A stretch of 64,000 nucleotides of DNA from Novosphingobium barchaimii LL02 (GCF_001046635.1 NZ_KQ130452.1:670668-734667); one strand, 5' to 3'; shown: positions 34,484-46,798, numbered from the stretch's first letter. Notes: generated from the sequence alone by a model not told the origin. A program made the numbers and translations.

Positions 34484-34668
34484 TGTATTCTCCTTCTTTT
34501 TGGCGGCCGCTTATGCGGTCCGCGATCTGGCGCCGGATTCCCGGGCGCCGTTCTCGAATCAGAAACTACCGATTTGCTGCAGTGCAGTAAACGGCATTTT
34601 TGTAGCAAAAATGTTACAGCGCTAAAATTATCGTCCTGAAGGGCGCACTGATTGCAGTTTCCGAATCG
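34484..34668. promoter_or_regulatory. Upstream region of hfq
   Basis: The 185-bp gap before hfq is AT-richer than its surroundings. On the minus strand it holds TGTAACATTTTTGCTACA, an inverted repeat with one mismatch. A separate hfq promoter and an operator here are plausible, but neither is proven. Confidence 0.4.
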
Positions 34669-36072
34669 TCAGAGCGCTTCGTCAACGTCTGTTTCGTCCT
34701 CGCGGCGTTCCGACATGCCAAGTAGCTTGAGCTTGCGATGAAGCGCCGATCGCTCCATCCCGATGAAGGCGGCCGTTTTAGAGATATTCCCTGAAAACCG
34801 CCGGATCTGGACGCGCAGGTATTCGCGTTCGAAGCTTTCGCGGGCTTCACGTAGCGGCGCGCTCATCATCACGGTGGCGCCGGCGTCCGCCCCTCCCCGG
34901 CTGTTGAAAATTTCCGGCGGCAGCATGTCGCCCTCGATCCGCGCCAGCTTTTCGCGCGGGGCCATGATGACGGTGCGTTCCACCACATTGCGCAACTGGC
35001 GCACGTTGCCAGGCCATTCGTAAGCCTGAAGCGCGGTCATCGCCTCGCTGCTGACCTGCGGCGGGGCCACGCCCTGTTCGTTGGCATAGCGGGCGAAGAA
35101 GTGGTCGATCAGTGCGGGAATGTCGTCGCGGCGCTCACGCAGTGCGGGAATGGAAACCGGGACCACATTGAGGCGGTAGAACAGATCTTCGCGGAAGCGG
35201 CGTTCGGCGATCTCTTTCTCGAGGTCGCGCGAGGTGGAGGAGACCACGCGAACGTCGACACGGATCTGGCGGCTGCCGCCAACCCGCACGAAGGCCTGAT
35301 CGGTCAGCACGCGCAGGATGCGCGCCTGGGTGGAGAGCGGCATGTCGGCCACTTCGTCGAAATAGAGCGTACCGCCGTCCGCCGTTTCCAGCAGACCGGG
35401 GCGGATCAGGGCGCCGTCCGCCTCTTCACCGAACAGTTCCTGCTCGAAGCGTTCGGGGGTGATGCGAGCGGAATTAACGCTGACGAAGGCGTTGTCGGCG
35501 CGCGGGCTCCAGGCGTGGAGAAGGCGTGCGGCCACTTCCTTGCCCGAACCTGCGGGGCCGGTGATCAGCAGGCGGCTGCCGGTGTTGGCGATGCGCTTCA
35601 GCGTGGCGCGGACCTGGTTGATCGCGCCGCTGGAGCCGGTGAACTCCTCCGATCCGGTGAAGCCCTGACCCTGCTTGAGCTGCGCGTTCTCCCGGCGCAA
35701 GCGCTCGGTCTCGGTAGCCCGGCCGACGAGGTGGAGCAGTTTCTCGGCTTCGAACGGCTTTTCGATGAAGTCCACCGCGCCGCGGCTGATCGCGGCGACC
35801 GCGGTGTCGATGTTGCCGTGGCCCGAGAAGATGATGACCGGCAGTTCGGGTTCGCGCGATTTGATCGCGTCAAGTACCTCAAGGCCGTCCATCGGGCTGC
35901 CGTGAAGCCATACGTCAAGCAGGACGAGCGACGGGCGGCGCGCGTCGACCGCGGCAAGCGCAGCCTCGCTGTCGCCGGCAGTGCGGCATTCGTAGCCTTC
36001 GTCGCTCAGTACGCCGGCGACCAGTTCGCGGATATCGCGTTCATCGTCGACGATCAGGATTTCGAGTGCCAT
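34669..36072 (-). CDS. ntrX: Nitrogen regulation response regulator NtrX
   Basis: 467 residues. Receiver domain with Asp53 in [13 protein letters not shown]+ domain with Walker A GPAGSGKE (172-179) and Walker B GGTLYFDE (233-240), and a Fis-type HTH at the end ([24 protein letters not shown]). The GAFTGA sigma-54 contact loop expected near 216-226 is absent; the sequence reads [13 protein letters not shown]. It should therefore work without activating sigma-54, perhaps as a repressor or sigma-70 regulator, as proposed for NtrX of other alphaproteobacteria. It is paired with the NtrY kinase directly upstream. Confidence 0.95.
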   Translation of the reverse strand: MALEILIVDDERDIRELVAGVLSDEGYECRTAGDSEAALAAVDARRPSLVLLDVWLHGSPMDGLEVLDAIKSREPELPVIIFSGHGNIDTAVAAISRGAVDFIEKPFEAEKLLHLVGRATETERLRRENAQLKQGQGFTGSEEFTGSSGAINQVRATLKRIANTGSRLLITGPAGSGKEVAARLLHAWSPRADNAFVSVNSARITPERFEQELFGEEADGALIRPGLLETADGGTLYFDEVADMPLSTQARILRVLTDQAFVRVGGSRQIRVDVRVVSSTSRDLEKEIAERRFREDLFYRLNVVPVSIPALRERRDDIPALIDHFFARYANEQGVAPPQVSSEAMTALQAYEWPGNVRQLRNVVERTVIMAPREKLARIEGDMLPPEIFNSRGGADAGATVMMSAPLREARESFEREYLRVQIRRFSGNISKTAAFIGMERSALHRKLKLLGMSERREDETDVDEAL

Positions 36073-36136
36073 GGGCTTTTCTTCTTCGTCTTGAGGTCGT
36101 TTGTTACGGGGCTGGCAAGTACCGGAGTGCGGGCCG

Positions 36137-38365
36137 TCATTGCGCGGCCTCTGTCTTGCGGCCTTGGTCGAGGGCCATCGGATCGTGGGCGAAGCGCATC
36201 GTCACTGTGGTGCCGCCGCCTTGCGCGGCGGTGAACGTCATTTCGCCGCCGTGTTCCTCGATGATCTTGTTGACGATCGCGAGGCCCAACCCAGTGCCTT
36301 TTTCGCGGGTTGTCACGTAAGGTTCGATCAGGCGCTCCTTGTCCTGCGACAGGCCGATGCCGTTATCGGTGACCCGCACCAGGATCGAGTGGTCGTGATC
36401 GACAACTTCTACCGAGACCGCGCCGCGATAATCGCCCTCAGCCGTTTTCGATTTGGCTTCAATCGCTTCCACGGCATTTTTGAGGACGTTGGTCATCGCC
36501 TGGCCGAACTGGTGGCGGTCGCAGTCGATCGTCCCAATGTCACGGTCGCTGCTGAAAGCGAAATTGATGTCCGGGCGGGCGACTTCTTGCAGGAACAGTG
36601 CCTGGCGGGTGAGCGCGGCCGGGTCCTCGGCGCGGAACACCGGCTTGGGCAGGCGCGCGAAGGACGAGAACTCATCAACCATCTTGCGCAGTTCCCCGAC
36701 CTGCCGGATGATCGTGCGGGTAAGGTCCTGGAACAGCTCGGGATTGTCGGTGATCTGCTTGAGGTATCGGCGGCTCAGGCGCTCTGTCGCAAGCTGGATG
36801 GGGGTGAGCGGGTTCTTGATCTCGTGGGCGATGCGCCGCGCCACGTCGGACCAGGCGGCGGTGCGCTGGTCCAGTAGCTGGCGGGTGATGTCCTCGAAGG
36901 TGATGACATGGCCGGTGGCGTCACGGCTCGTCTTGACCGCGAGCGTGAGCAGGTCGCCGCCGCGATTGTACTGGACGATACCATCCGACGAACCCTGCTC
37001 GACCAGAGCCGCGATCGGGGGCGCCAGTTCGCTGATCGGCATGCCTTCGGGCACTTCGCCGCTGCGGTCGGTCAGAAGCTTCTGCGCGGTGCTGTTCATC
37101 AGCAGTATCCGGCCCTGGTCGTCGAGCGAGACGATGCCCGAAGTGACCGATTCCAGAACCGCTTCGATAAACAGGCGGCGCTCATGAAGCTGGCGGTTTG
37201 CGCCCAGCAGAGCCTGGGTCTGCTTTTCGATCTGGCCGGTCATGCGGTTGAAGGCACGGTTGAGCAGGCCGATCTCGTCGGCGCCGGTGCGCCCCTCGAT
37301 CCGCAGGGCATAATTGCCCGCGCCCACCCGCCGCGCCGCATCGACAAGCTCGTAGAGCGGCGCAACCTGGCGGTCGGCGAAGCGCAGCGCGACCCACACG
37401 GCAAGTCCGACAAGCGCCAGCGAGGCCACGAACAGCGCGACGTTGAAGCGCAGCTGCAGAACGCGGGCGCGACTGGTCAAAACCTCATAGGCCTGCACGA
37501 TGTTTTCGGCCCGCTCGCCCTGGCCAAGCGAGAGCAAGTCGGAACTGCGGATGACGAGAAGGTAAACGCCGGTAGACCGATCAATCGGGCTCGTCGCGAC
37601 GATCCGGTTGTCTTTTGCGTTCGCGACGTAGGGCTCACCCCTGCCCAGCTTGGCGAAATTATCGGCGCTGATGCGGTTGTTTTCGGCTTGGTTGGCGGGA
37701 TCAACGACGATCAGCGTGCGCTGGTTGCCATCGGCATCGATCTGGATCAGCGCTGCAAAGGCCAGATTTCGGCGGACGACCTGCTCGGCAAGGAAAATCT
37801 GGAATTTACGGCTTGCGACCGGGTTGGTTGCCAGCACCTCACGCGAATCCTGTGCCATGGCGACGGATTCATAGCCGACGTCGCGCATGGTCTGTTCGTA
37901 GTACCCACGCGCCAGCTTGTTGGCGTTTTCCAGCAATCCGCGCGAACTGTCGGAGAACCAGAACTCGACGCCGGACTGAAATAGCCATGACGCAAAGACG
38001 ACGACCAGCAATGTCGGCACGGCGGAAATGAGCGAGAAGATGAACACCAGGCGCACGTGCATCTGTCCGGTGCCACCAATGCTTTCGGCTGCGCGGCGCA
38101 GCGCCATGCGGCGGCCCAACAGTACCAGAATCGCCATCGCCGGCACCAGCGTGCCGATGAGCAGACTGGCCGTGAGGTTCGAGGGCAACAGTTCGCCCTT
38201 GTCGCCGCCGTTGTTCAGGGCGACCCATGTCGCCGCAGTCATCGTCAGGAACGCGGCAACCGAAAGCACTTCCATGAAGGCGAAAATGTTCGCCCGGCGC
38301 GCAGCTACCTGCATGCGCCGCCACCAGCGCGGCCAAGTGCGTTTCTGGGGTGAACTATCCGTCAT
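36137..38365 (-). CDS. ntrY: Two-component sensor histidine kinase NtrY
   Basis: The 742-residue membrane kinase has TM segments at about 26-46, 60-85 and 105-125, then a periplasmic sensing region. A fourth TM near 310-330 is followed by HAMP ([20 protein letters not shown]). A PAS domain follows, then the HisKA dimerisation helix with the phospho-acceptor [17 protein letters not shown], and an HATPase_c domain ([30 protein letters not shown]). It signals to NtrX in redox or nitrogen responses. Stop and start are separated from ntrX by 64 bp, within the ntr cluster. Confidence 0.96.
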   Translation of the reverse strand: MTDSSPQKRTWPRWWRRMQVAARRANIFAFMEVLSVAAFLTMTAATWVALNNGGDKGELLPSNLTASLLIGTLVPAMAILVLLGRRMALRRAAESIGGTGQMHVRLVFIFSLISAVPTLLVVVFASWLFQSGVEFWFSDSSRGLLENANKLARGYYEQTMRDVGYESVAMAQDSREVLATNPVASRKFQIFLAEQVVRRNLAFAALIQIDADGNQRTLIVVDPANQAENNRISADNFAKLGRGEPYVANAKDNRIVATSPIDRSTGVYLLVIRSSDLLSLGQGERAENIVQAYEVLTSRARVLQLRFNVALFVASLALVGLAVWVALRFADRQVAPLYELVDAARRVGAGNYALRIEGRTGADEIGLLNRAFNRMTGQIEKQTQALLGANRQLHERRLFIEAVLESVTSGIVSLDDQGRILLMNSTAQKLLTDRSGEVPEGMPISELAPPIAALVEQGSSDGIVQYNRGGDLLTLAVKTSRDATGHVITFEDITRQLLDQRTAAWSDVARRIAHEIKNPLTPIQLATERLSRRYLKQITDNPELFQDLTRTIIRQVGELRKMVDEFSSFARLPKPVFRAEDPAALTRQALFLQEVARPDINFAFSSDRDIGTIDCDRHQFGQAMTNVLKNAVEAIEAKSKTAEGDYRGAVSVEVVDHDHSILVRVTDNGIGLSQDKERLIEPYVTTREKGTGLGLAIVNKIIEEHGGEMTFTAAQGGGTTVTMRFAHDPMALDQGRKTEAAQ

Positions 38366-38425
38366 CGTTGCAGCGTTACAACAGCACTGTGGCCGGGCTG
38401 CAAGAGGGAATCCACCAACTCGATA

Positions 38426-39891
<1,466 letters not shown>

Positions 39892-39895
<4 letters not shown>

Positions 39896-41025
39896 GCCGG
39901 GTCCCTTTTGACGCGGGTGCGTGTTTCCCGCGCGAGCGGCAAGTGGATACGAAAATGCGTCAGCCCGGTCTCATCGTCGCGGTCGTGGGTGATGCGGCCG
40001 TTCATGTCTCGCACCAGTTTGCGAACCAGCGGCAGGCCCAGCCCCTGCCCGGACTTCTTGGTGGTGACGAACGGTTCGAAGATGTGATCGCGCATGGCGG
40101 GGTCGATGCCGGCACCATTATCGCTCACCCGCACCTCGATTGGAAGGCGCAGCGGCGCGTCGGAATTGCCGGTCTGTAGCTGAAGGCCGCTGGCGAAACG
40201 GGTGCGGATAGTCACGCGCGGTTCGCCGCCGTCCCGCGCCGCATCCTGACAGGCTTCGGCGGCGTTCGAAAGCAGGTTTATCATGACCTGCACCAGGCCA
40301 TCGGGGCTGCCCAGCACGGAGGGGAGCGACGGGTCGAACTCCTCGATCAGGCGGAACCGGCGCGCCCCCTCCCCATTCGCGGCGTCCAGCACGTCGATCG
40401 CGCGGCGGGCGGCCTCATGGAGGTTGCATGGCTCGACCGGAGGGGTGGTGCGGCCGCTGAGCTTCTGCATACGCTCGATCAGGGCGGCTATGCGGTCCAC
40501 CTCCCCGGTGATGAGGTCGGTCAGCGCGCGGTCGCGTTCATCCAGCTTGCGGGCAAGAAGCTGCGCCGCGCCGCGAATGCCGGCGAGCGGGTTCTTGATC
40601 TCGTGCGCCATGATCTCGGGGCCGCGCAGGACCGCATTGTCGGGGCCGCCGGAATCGTCGCCCAGCGCATCGGCGGCGGTGTTGTCGTGGATGGTCAGCA
40701 GCCGCCAACCGGGTGTGTCCGCCACCGGCGCCACATTGATGTCGACCCGGCGCGCACCCTTGCCCTTGAGTTCGACGACGACTTCGCGTGCGGAAACCGG
40801 TGTTTCGTAATCGTCGAGGCGGTCGACCAGACGGCGGTCGGAAATCGATACGATCTCACGCAGGGGCACGCCGATAAGCCGGCGTGCGGACTGGCCGAAG
40901 AACTGCTCCGCCGCCGGGTTGAGCGCAGCGATTTTCAGACCCGGCTCCAACAGCACGACAGCTTGCGGCAGGCTGGCAAGCAGCCGCTGGGCTTCAGGGA
41001 CGGACGTGCCGAGGTCCAGGCTCAT
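39892..41025 (-). CDS. ntrB: Nitrogen regulation histidine kinase NtrB
   Basis: The 377-residue soluble kinase has an N-terminal PAS domain ([19 protein letters not shown]), a HisKA helix with the phospho-acceptor in [19 protein letters not shown], and an HATPase domain ([32 protein letters not shown]). It phosphorylates or dephosphorylates NtrC according to PII status. It overlaps dusB by 4 nt upstream and ntrC by 4 nt downstream, so the three are translationally coupled. Confidence 0.97.
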
Positions 41026-42065
41026 GCGGCGTGAAGCTGCCCGTTACCGGATGCATCGCCGCCGTCGCGGTACGGCGCGTAGAATTCCGCGAGTTCGCGA
41101 AGGACTTCATCGGGATCGCTGATGAAGTTCACCTTGTTTCTGAACTCGGCAGAGCCGCGCACGCCCTTGATGTACCAGCCAAGGTGCTTGCGGGCCATGC
41201 GCACCCCGGTGTCGGCGCCGTAATGGGCCAGCATGTCCTCGTAATGGGCGCGCATGATCTCATACTGCTCGGCAATGGTGGGGTCGGCGGCGACGTCGGC
41301 GCCGCGCCACCATTGCATCACCTGCGCAAGGAACCACGGGCGGCCATAAGCGCCGCGCCCGATCATGAGGCCATCCGCGCCGGACTGTTCCAGCGCCTTG
41401 GAGGCATCTTCCACCGTGCAGATGTCGCCGTTGACGATGACCGGGATCGAAACCGCGTCCTTCACGCTTCGCACGAAGGCCCAATCGGCCTCGCCCTTGT
41501 ACATCTGGTTGCGGGTGCGGCCGTGGACGGTAATCATCTGCGCGCCCAGATCCTCGGCGATCCGCGCCAGTTCCGGGGCGTTGAGGCTATCATGGCACCA
41601 GCCCATGCGCATCTTCACGGTAACCGGCACCTTCACCGCCTTGACGGTGGCCTCGATCAGCTTGGTCGCCAGCGGCACCTGCCGCATGAGCGCGGAACCG
41701 GCGTCGCCATTGACGACCTTGCGCACCGGGCAGCCCATGTTGATGTCGATGATGGCAGCGCCCTGCCCTTCGACCAGCTTGGCGGCTTCGGCCATCTGCT
41801 CGGGATCGCAGCCGACAAGCTGCATCGCGACGGGTTCCTCGATCACGTCCCACATCGCCTTTTGCAGCGACACCCGCGTCTCGCGGATGGCCGCGGGGCT
41901 GGCGATCATCTCGGTGACGTTGAGGCCCGAGCCGAAGCCGCGCACCATCCGGCGGAACGGCAGGTCCGACACGCCCGTCATCGGCGCGAGCACGACCGGG
42001 CAGTCGATCGTCACGGGACCGACCTGAATGGGCTTTAGTGCCGGGGGATTGGGCAAGTGAGTCAT
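41022..42065 (-). CDS. dusB: tRNA-dihydrouridine synthase DusB (NifR3)
   Basis: 347 residues from ATG 42065. The FMN TIM barrel has [15 protein letters not shown] (first strand), [20 protein letters not shown] (catalytic Cys), [26 protein letters not shown] and [15 protein letters not shown] with the [17 protein letters not shown] phosphate loop. It reduces U17 or U20 in tRNA D-loops. It heads the ntr operon, as nifR3 does in Rhodobacter and Brucella. It is divergent from ispDF across an 80-bp gap. Confidence 0.96.
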   Translation of the reverse strand: MTHLPNPPALKPIQVGPVTIDCPVVLAPMTGVSDLPFRRMVRGFGSGLNVTEMIASPAAIRETRVSLQKAMWDVIEEPVAMQLVGCDPEQMAEAAKLVEGQGAAIIDINMGCPVRKVVNGDAGSALMRQVPLATKLIEATVKAVKVPVTVKMRMGWCHDSLNAPELARIAEDLGAQMITVHGRTRNQMYKGEADWAFVRSVKDAVSIPVIVNGDICTVEDASKALEQSGADGLMIGRGAYGRPWFLAQVMQWWRGADVAADPTIAEQYEIMRAHYEDMLAHYGADTGVRMARKHLGWYIKGVRGSAEFRNKVNFISDPDEVLRELAEFYAPYRDGGDASGNGQLHAA

Positions 42066-42145
42066 GGTTCGCGCAATACTGCCTAAAAAACAGGCAGCGC
42101 ATAGTGGATTGCCCTTGTGCGGGCAAGCGATTACCGGCGAGAACA

Positions 42146-43327
42146 ATGTCGCAATTCGTTTCAGAAGCCCCGAAACCTACGGGAGAGCGCGCGGTGGCAG
42201 CCGTTGCCGCGCTGGTCGTCGCCGCCGGGCAAGGCCTCCGCGCCGGTCAGCCGGTGCCCAAGCAGTTCGCCCTGTGGCGCGGCAAGCCGGTGGTCCGCCA
42301 CTCGGTTGAAGCGCTGGCGGCGGCGGGTTGTTCGCCGATCCTGGTGGTCATTCCGCAAGGCGCGGACGCGATCGCGCGTGAGGCTCTGGCGGGGATCGCA
42401 GGGGTACAGTTTACCGCCGGCGGGGCGACGCGGCAGGAATCGGTGCGGCTTGGCCTTGAGGTGCTGGTCGCCGCCGCGCCGGACAGCGTGCTGATCCATG
42501 ACGCCGCCCGGCCGCTCCTGCCCGGCGAGGTCGTCACGCGGCTGGTAGAGGCGCTGAACCATCACAAGGGCGCGATCCCGGTGCTGCCGGTGGTCGACAG
42601 CCTCGCCCACGCAGAACACGGCGATGTCATGGGCGCCCCTGCCCGTCGCGAGGATCTGCGCCGGGTGCAGACTCCGCAGGCGTTCCGTTTCGAGGATATT
42701 CTCGCCGCTCACCGCGAATGGGACGGCGCTGCCGCCGCCGGGGACGATGCGCAAGTGGCGCAGGCCTGGGGCATGGAAATCGCCTTCGTCGAAGGGGACG
42801 AAATCTTGCACAAGCTGACTTACGCCGCCGACTTCGCTCCCTTGCAGCCGCTGGTGCGGGTGGGCACCGGCTATGACGTTCACGCGCTGGAGGAAGGCGA
42901 GGAACTGTGGCTCTGCGGCGTGCGCGTTGCGCATACCCACGGTCTTTCCGGCCACAGCGACGCCGACGTGGCGATCCATGCACTGGTCGATGCGATGCTT
43001 GGCGCGGTGGGGGCGGGCGATATCGGCCAGCACTTCCCGCCCAGCGACCCGCAGTGGAAAGGCGCGGCCTCCGACCGCTTCCTTGGCCATGCCGGGAAGC
43101 TGGTGGCGGAGGCGGGCTATAGCCTGGGCAATGCGGACGTGACGATCATCTGCGAAGCGCCCAAGATCGGGCCGCACCGCGAGGCCATGCGCGCGCGGCT
43201 CGCGCAGGTGCTCGGCGTTGACATCGCCGCCATCAGCGTGAAGGCAACCACCACTGAGAAGCTGGGTTTCACCGGAAGACGCGAAGGCATCGCCGCACAG
43301 GCCGCCGTCAGCCTGATCCGGCTTTAG
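42146..43327 (+). CDS. ispDF: Bifunctional IspD/IspF isoprenoid enzyme
   Basis: 393 residues. The N-terminal IspD part (about 15-230) carries the nucleotide-binding start [19 protein letters not shown] and [10 protein letters not shown]. The C-terminal IspF part (from about 237) has [12 protein letters not shown] (Asp-x-His zinc ligands), [20 protein letters not shown] and [13 protein letters not shown]. It makes CDP-ME from MEP and then the 2,4-cyclodiphosphate, steps three and five of the MEP pathway. The fusion is typical of many alphaproteobacteria. Start ATG 42146 was chosen because the longer frame runs into the dusB side. Confidence 0.96.
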   Translation: MSQFVSEAPKPTGERAVAAVAALVVAAGQGLRAGQPVPKQFALWRGKPVVRHSVEALAAAGCSPILVVIPQGADAIAREALAGIAGVQFTAGGATRQESVRLGLEVLVAAAPDSVLIHDAARPLLPGEVVTRLVEALNHHKGAIPVLPVVDSLAHAEHGDVMGAPARREDLRRVQTPQAFRFEDILAAHREWDGAAAAGDDAQVAQAWGMEIAFVEGDEILHKLTYAADFAPLQPLVRVGTGYDVHALEEGEELWLCGVRVAHTHGLSGHSDADVAIHALVDAMLGAVGAGDIGQHFPPSDPQWKGAASDRFLGHAGKLVAEAGYSLGNADVTIICEAPKIGPHREAMRARLAQVLGVDIAAISVKATTTEKLGFTGRREGIAAQAAVSLIRL

Positions 43328-43342
43328 AACAGGACCATTTCC

Positions 43343-43870
43343 ATGCACGCATTCGTCAGGACCATCGCCTTCGCGGCCAGCATGACGCCGGGCCTTGCCA
43401 TGGCCGCCGAGCCGGTGTGCATCACCAAGAAGGAGGCGACCGCGCTGATCGCCTATGCCCTGCCGCAGGCCATCAACGGCACCGCCAAGCGCTGCGCCCC
43501 CTCCCTGCCCGCCGATGCCTTCCTGCGCCGTCAGGGGCCGCAGCTGGCCGCGCGCTATTCCGGGCAGAAGGACCGATACTGGGCGCAGGCCCGCCCCGCC
43601 TTCATGAAGACGCTGGGCGCCGAAGGTAATGGTTCGGCCGACATGGTGCGCAATCTTCCCGATGAGACGGTGCGCCAGCTGGCCGACGTATTCGTGGAAG
43701 GGTTCGTTTCGCAGCGCATCGCGCTCAAGTCCTGCACCAAGCTGGACCTCGCGATCGACCTGCTCTCACCGCTGCCGCCCGAGAACACCGCGGGCCTCAT
43801 CGCGCTGAGCCTCGAAGTCGCCAGCGCGGCCGATCCCAAGCTGGGCAAAGTCGCGCTTTGTCGCAGCTAA
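43343..43870 (+). CDS. Secreted hypothetical protein with conserved Cys
   Basis: The 175-residue protein has a signal peptide (FVRTIAFAASMTPGLAMA-A). Four Cys (in PVCITKKEA, KRCAPSLP, LKSCTKLDLA and the C-terminal VALCRS) could form two disulfides in the periplasm. I recognise no domain. It lies 15 bp after ispDF and 32 bp before the cinA-like gene on the same strand, so may be co-transcribed with either. Confidence 0.75.
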   Translation: MHAFVRTIAFAASMTPGLAMAAEPVCITKKEATALIAYALPQAINGTAKRCAPSLPADAFLRRQGPQLAARYSGQKDRYWAQARPAFMKTLGAEGNGSADMVRNLPDETVRQLADVFVEGFVSQRIALKSCTKLDLAIDLLSPLPPENTAGLIALSLEVASAADPKLGKVALCRS

Positions 43871-43902
43871 ATTCTTGGGCCGCAGCTAATTTAAGGACCA
43901 CC

Positions 43903-44403
43903 ATGGCCACCAACCCGTTCTTCCCCGAAGACCTCTTCGCCCTCGCCCAGCGCGTGATCGACGAGAACAAGGCGCTGGGCCGCACCGTGGCGCTGGCGGA
44001 AAGCTGCACCGGCGGACTGGTCTGCGCGGCGCTGACCGAGATTCCTGGCTCTTCCGCCGTGCTCGATCGCGGTTTCGTGACGTATTCCAACGAATCGAAG
44101 ATGGAGATGTTGGGCGTCCATGCGGACATCATCGATTCGTTCGGCGCCGTATCCCCGGCGACGGCCTGGGCGATGGCGCAGGGCGCGATCAAGAAAAGCA
44201 AAGCCGACGTGGCAGTCGCCATCAGCGGTATCGCCGGCCCTGAAGGCGGCAGCGAAATGAAGCCGGTGGGAACGGTCGTCTTCGCCTGCGCACGCCGCGG
44301 CGAGGAAGACGTCAACGCCGAGCAGAAATTGCTCGAAGGAAAGACCCGCGCCGAAATCCGGCATCAGGCGGCGATTATCGCGCTGGAACTGCTGCTGCCC
44401 TGA
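43903..44403 (+). CDS. CinA family nicotinamide-nucleotide amidohydrolase
   Basis: The 166-residue protein equals the stand-alone C-terminal CinA (PncC) domain. ALAESCTGGLVCAALTEIPGSS and VAISGIAGPEGGSEMKPVGTV are the signature motifs. PncC deamidates NMN to NaMN in pyridine-nucleotide recycling. The COG1058 N-terminal domain is absent, as in most PncC forms. The ATG at 43903 has AAGGA upstream and removes a 15-codon extension. Confidence 0.93.
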   Translation: MATNPFFPEDLFALAQRVIDENKALGRTVALAESCTGGLVCAALTEIPGSSAVLDRGFVTYSNESKMEMLGVHADIIDSFGAVSPATAWAMAQGAIKKSKADVAVAISGIAGPEGGSEMKPVGTVVFACARRGEEDVNAEQKLLEGKTRAEIRHQAAIIALELLLP

Positions 44404-44438
44404 GCGGGGACAGCTACCTGCCTGCAACATACTCCAAA

Positions 44439-44512
44439 CCCCGCTCAGCCTGAGCTTGTCGAAGGCCATGCGCCCGGTCTCGGGGTCTTCGACAAGCTCA
44501 CGCTGAGCGGGG
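44439..44512. repeat. REP-like inverted repeat (26-bp arms, one mismatch)
   Basis: Arms 44439-44464 and 44487-44512 are complementary with one mismatch in 26 and a 22-nt loop. The arms contain GAGCTTGTCGAAG, a core of dispersed repeats I recall from sphingomonad genomes. It sits between convergent genes (cinA-like and ratA) and could also act as a bidirectional transcription stop. Confidence 0.75.
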
Positions 44513-44568
44513 CGGAGAGATTGTGGGGGGTATAGAGGATTGTTGCAGACGTGATGCGGGGCGCGCGC

Positions 44569-45015
44569 TCAGCCTTCCTGCGGAACCCCGTAAAGCTCAG
44601 ATGCGCGCGTTTCGAACGCGGCGACCATCTTGCGGAAGGCCTTGTCGAAATATTGCCCCGCCAGTTTCTCGAACAGCGCATTGCGGAACGAGAACTTCAC
44701 GTCGAATTCGATATCGCAGGCGTGATCGCTCACCGGATGGAAGGTCCAGCGGTTATCGAGATCGCGCATCGGGCCGTCGACATAATGGACGCGGATCTCG
44801 CGCGGGCGTTCCTTCTCGACGCGCGAGGTGAACTTTTCGCGCAGCGCCTTGAAGCCGACGAGCATGTCGGCGACCATCTCGGTGCCATCGTCCGATTTCA
44901 CGCGGGTGGCGACAACCCAGGGCAGGAATTCCTGATAACGGCCGACATCGGCCACCAGGTCGAACATCTGCTCGGCGCTGTAGGGAAGGCGGTAGACTTC
45001 ATGAATGCCGGGCAC
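44569..45015 (-). CDS. ratA: RatA/COQ10 START-like protein
   Basis: The 148-residue SRPBCC protein shows YSAEQMFDLVADVGRYQEFLPWV (helix and cavity start), VHYVDGPMRDLDNRWTFHPV and FEKLAGQYFDKAFRKMVAAFE (C-terminal helix). The mitochondrial/bacterial COQ10 group binds coenzyme Q and aids respiration; some relatives are called RatA toxins, which is doubtful here. It lies 4 bp downstream of lipA in a conserved lipA-ratA pair, consistent with a role in quinone or mitochondria-like respiration. Confidence 0.9.
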   Translation of the reverse strand: MPGIHEVYRLPYSAEQMFDLVADVGRYQEFLPWVVATRVKSDDGTEMVADMLVGFKALREKFTSRVEKERPREIRVHYVDGPMRDLDNRWTFHPVSDHACDIEFDVKFSFRNALFEKLAGQYFDKAFRKMVAAFETRASELYGVPQEG

Positions 45016-45019
45016 GGGA

Positions 45020-45973
45020 TCAGGCCTTCACGCCGACCTGCGCCGCTTTTGCCAGCTTCGCTTCACGCGCCGCGCGCATTTCGGCGAAATCGGCACCGGC
45101 GTGATAGCTGGAGCGCGTCAGCGGCGAAGCGGCGACTTGCAGGAAGCCCTTGGCGCGGGCGATGGCGCCGTATGCCTTGAATGCCTGCGGGGTCACGAAT
45201 TCCTTGACCTCGGCGTGCTTGGGCGTCGGGCGCAGGTACTGGCCCATGGTCAGGAAATCGATGTCGGCGCAGCGCATGTCATCCATCACCTGATGGATTT
45301 CGAGCCGCTCCTCACCCAGACCCAGCATCACGCCGGACTTTGTGAAGATCGACGGATCGTGGCGCTTCACTTCTTCCAGCAGTCGCAGCGAAGCGTAGTA
45401 ACGCGCGCCGGGGCGGATCGTCGGGTAAAGGCGCGGCACGGTTTCCAGATTGTGGTTGTAAACGTCCGGGCGCGCCATGACGATCGCTTCGACGGCACGC
45501 TGCATCTTGTTGCGGAAGTCCGGCGTCAGGATCTCGATCGTGGTCGAGGGGGTCGCGGCGCGGATCGCCTCGATCACCTTCACGAACTGCGAGGCGCCGC
45601 CGTCGGGCAGATCGTCGCGGTCGACGGAGGTGATGACGATGTGCTCAAGGCCGGTCTTCAGCGCCAGTTCGGCGACGTTCGCGGGCTCGGCCGGATCGAC
45701 GCGGCCGGGCATGCCGGTCTTCACGTTGCAAAAAGCGCAAGCGCGCGTGCAGGTATCGCCCAGGATCATCACCGTGGCGTGTTTCTTGGTCCAGCACTCC
45801 CCGATATTGGGGCAAGCGGCTTCTTCGCACACGGTGGTCAGCTTGAGGTCGCGCATGAGCTGGCGAGTCTCACCGTAACCTTTGCTGGTCGGCGCTTTCA
45901 CGCGAATCCAGTCCGGCTTGCGCTGGCGCTGCGGTGTTTCTTCGGGGGTCGGCACGGAAGAAAGATCGTTCAT
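45020..45973 (-). CDS. lipA: Lipoyl synthase
   Basis: The 317-residue radical SAM enzyme has both clusters in place: the auxiliary cluster from [13 protein letters not shown] (Cys49, 54, 60) and the SAM cluster CTRACAFC (Cys75, 79, 82). It inserts sulfur into octanoyl groups on lipoyl domains, such as that of the PDH E1 beta subunit encoded at 55.5-56.9 kb and E2 proteins. The C-terminal SSYHAGADF-type tail ([14 protein letters not shown]) is present. It is co-transcribed with ratA. Confidence 0.97.
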   Translation of the reverse strand: MNDLSSVPTPEETPQRQRKPDWIRVKAPTSKGYGETRQLMRDLKLTTVCEEAACPNIGECWTKKHATVMILGDTCTRACAFCNVKTGMPGRVDPAEPANVAELALKTGLEHIVITSVDRDDLPDGGASQFVKVIEAIRAATPSTTIEILTPDFRNKMQRAVEAIVMARPDVYNHNLETVPRLYPTIRPGARYYASLRLLEEVKRHDPSIFTKSGVMLGLGEERLEIHQVMDDMRCADIDFLTMGQYLRPTPKHAEVKEFVTPQAFKAYGAIARAKGFLQVAASPLTRSSYHAGADFAEMRAAREAKLAKAAQVGVKA

Positions 45974-46069
45974 GCCGTTCAGATAGTCACATGTGCGCGC
46001 GCTTGCCAGTGCGAATATCCGGGGTATGGGAAAGCGTAAAGTGTTCCCGCCCCGCAGGAGGCCCTATCC

Positions 46070-46711
46070 ATGACCGAAGTGCTGAACCATCTTCTCGACG
46101 GCTACCACCGCTTTCGCACCACCGGATGGTCGCACAACCGGGAGCGCTGGGACCAGTTGGGCCAGGGCCAGGCGCCCGAAGTGATGGTGATCGCCTGCTC
46201 CGACAGCCGGGTCGATCCCAGCCAGATCTTTGACGTCGACCCCGGCACCATCTTCGTGGTCCGCAACGTGGCGGCGCTGGTGCCTCCCTTCGAGACGACG
46301 CCCGGCCATCACGGCGTCTCCGCCGCGCTGGAATTCGCGGTGCAGGTGCTCAAGGTGAAGGAAGTGGTGGTGATGGGCCACGGACTTTGCGGCGGCTGCA
46401 AGGCTGCGCTGACGCAGGACCTCAAGGGCGCCGAGGTCGGCCAGGGCGGCTTCGTGGCGGACTGGATCTCGATGCTCGACGACGCGCGCGAGCCGGTCGC
46501 CGAGGCTTACGGCACTACGGGCCGCGAGGCCGAGCGGGCGATGGAGCAGGCGGCGGTGAAGGTGAGCCTCGACAATCTGATGACCTTCCCCTGCGTGAAG
46601 AGCAAAGTGGCCAAGGGTGACCTCAAACTGCGCGGCGCGTTCTTCGCCATCGCCGACGGCGTGCTTCACCTGCTGGACGAAGATAGCGGCAAGTTCGCGC
46701 CGGTGGATTGA
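46070..46711 (+). CDS. Beta-class carbonic anhydrase
   Basis: 213 residues. Zinc ligands are visible as Cys43 in IACSDSRVDP (with the Asp45-Arg47 dyad), His104 and Cys107 in VMGHGLCGGC. It interconverts CO2 and bicarbonate in the cytosol for pH and carboxylase supply. Its length and motif order are normal. An AGGAGG-like ribosome site (CGCAGGAGGCCC) precedes the ATG. Confidence 0.95.
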   Translation: MTEVLNHLLDGYHRFRTTGWSHNRERWDQLGQGQAPEVMVIACSDSRVDPSQIFDVDPGTIFVVRNVAALVPPFETTPGHHGVSAALEFAVQVLKVKEVVVMGHGLCGGCKAALTQDLKGAEVGQGGFVADWISMLDDAREPVAEAYGTTGREAERAMEQAAVKVSLDNLMTFPCVKSKVAKGDLKLRGAFFAIADGVLHLLDEDSGKFAPVD

Positions 46712-46749
46712 GGAGGTAGCTCCGCCCCCTTCACCCTTGCAGGCAAACA

Positions 46750-46779
46750 AAAAGGGCGGCGGTTTCCCGTCGCCCTTTT
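46750..46779. terminator. Bidirectional terminator between carbonic anhydrase and TPR-like gene
   Basis: The stem AAAAGGGCG / CGCCCTTTT carries A- and T-runs on both sides, so it can stop transcription from either direction. It lies 38 nt after the carbonic anhydrase stop. Confidence 0.8.
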
Positions 46780-46798
46780 CGCTGGTGATCGAAGAAGA

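Noticed and set aside
32708-34639. A 643-codon plus-strand frame over hflX and hfq
   Set aside because: It crosses two clearly coding minus-strand genes and has no recognisable protein features.
35101-36234. A 377-codon plus-strand frame over ntrX and the start of the NtrY region
   Set aside because: It is antisense to NtrX with all its motifs on the other strand.
44569-45015. RatA as a toxin of a toxin-antitoxin pair
   Set aside because: No antitoxin partner is present; the pairing with lipA and the START fold fit a coenzyme Q-binding protein.
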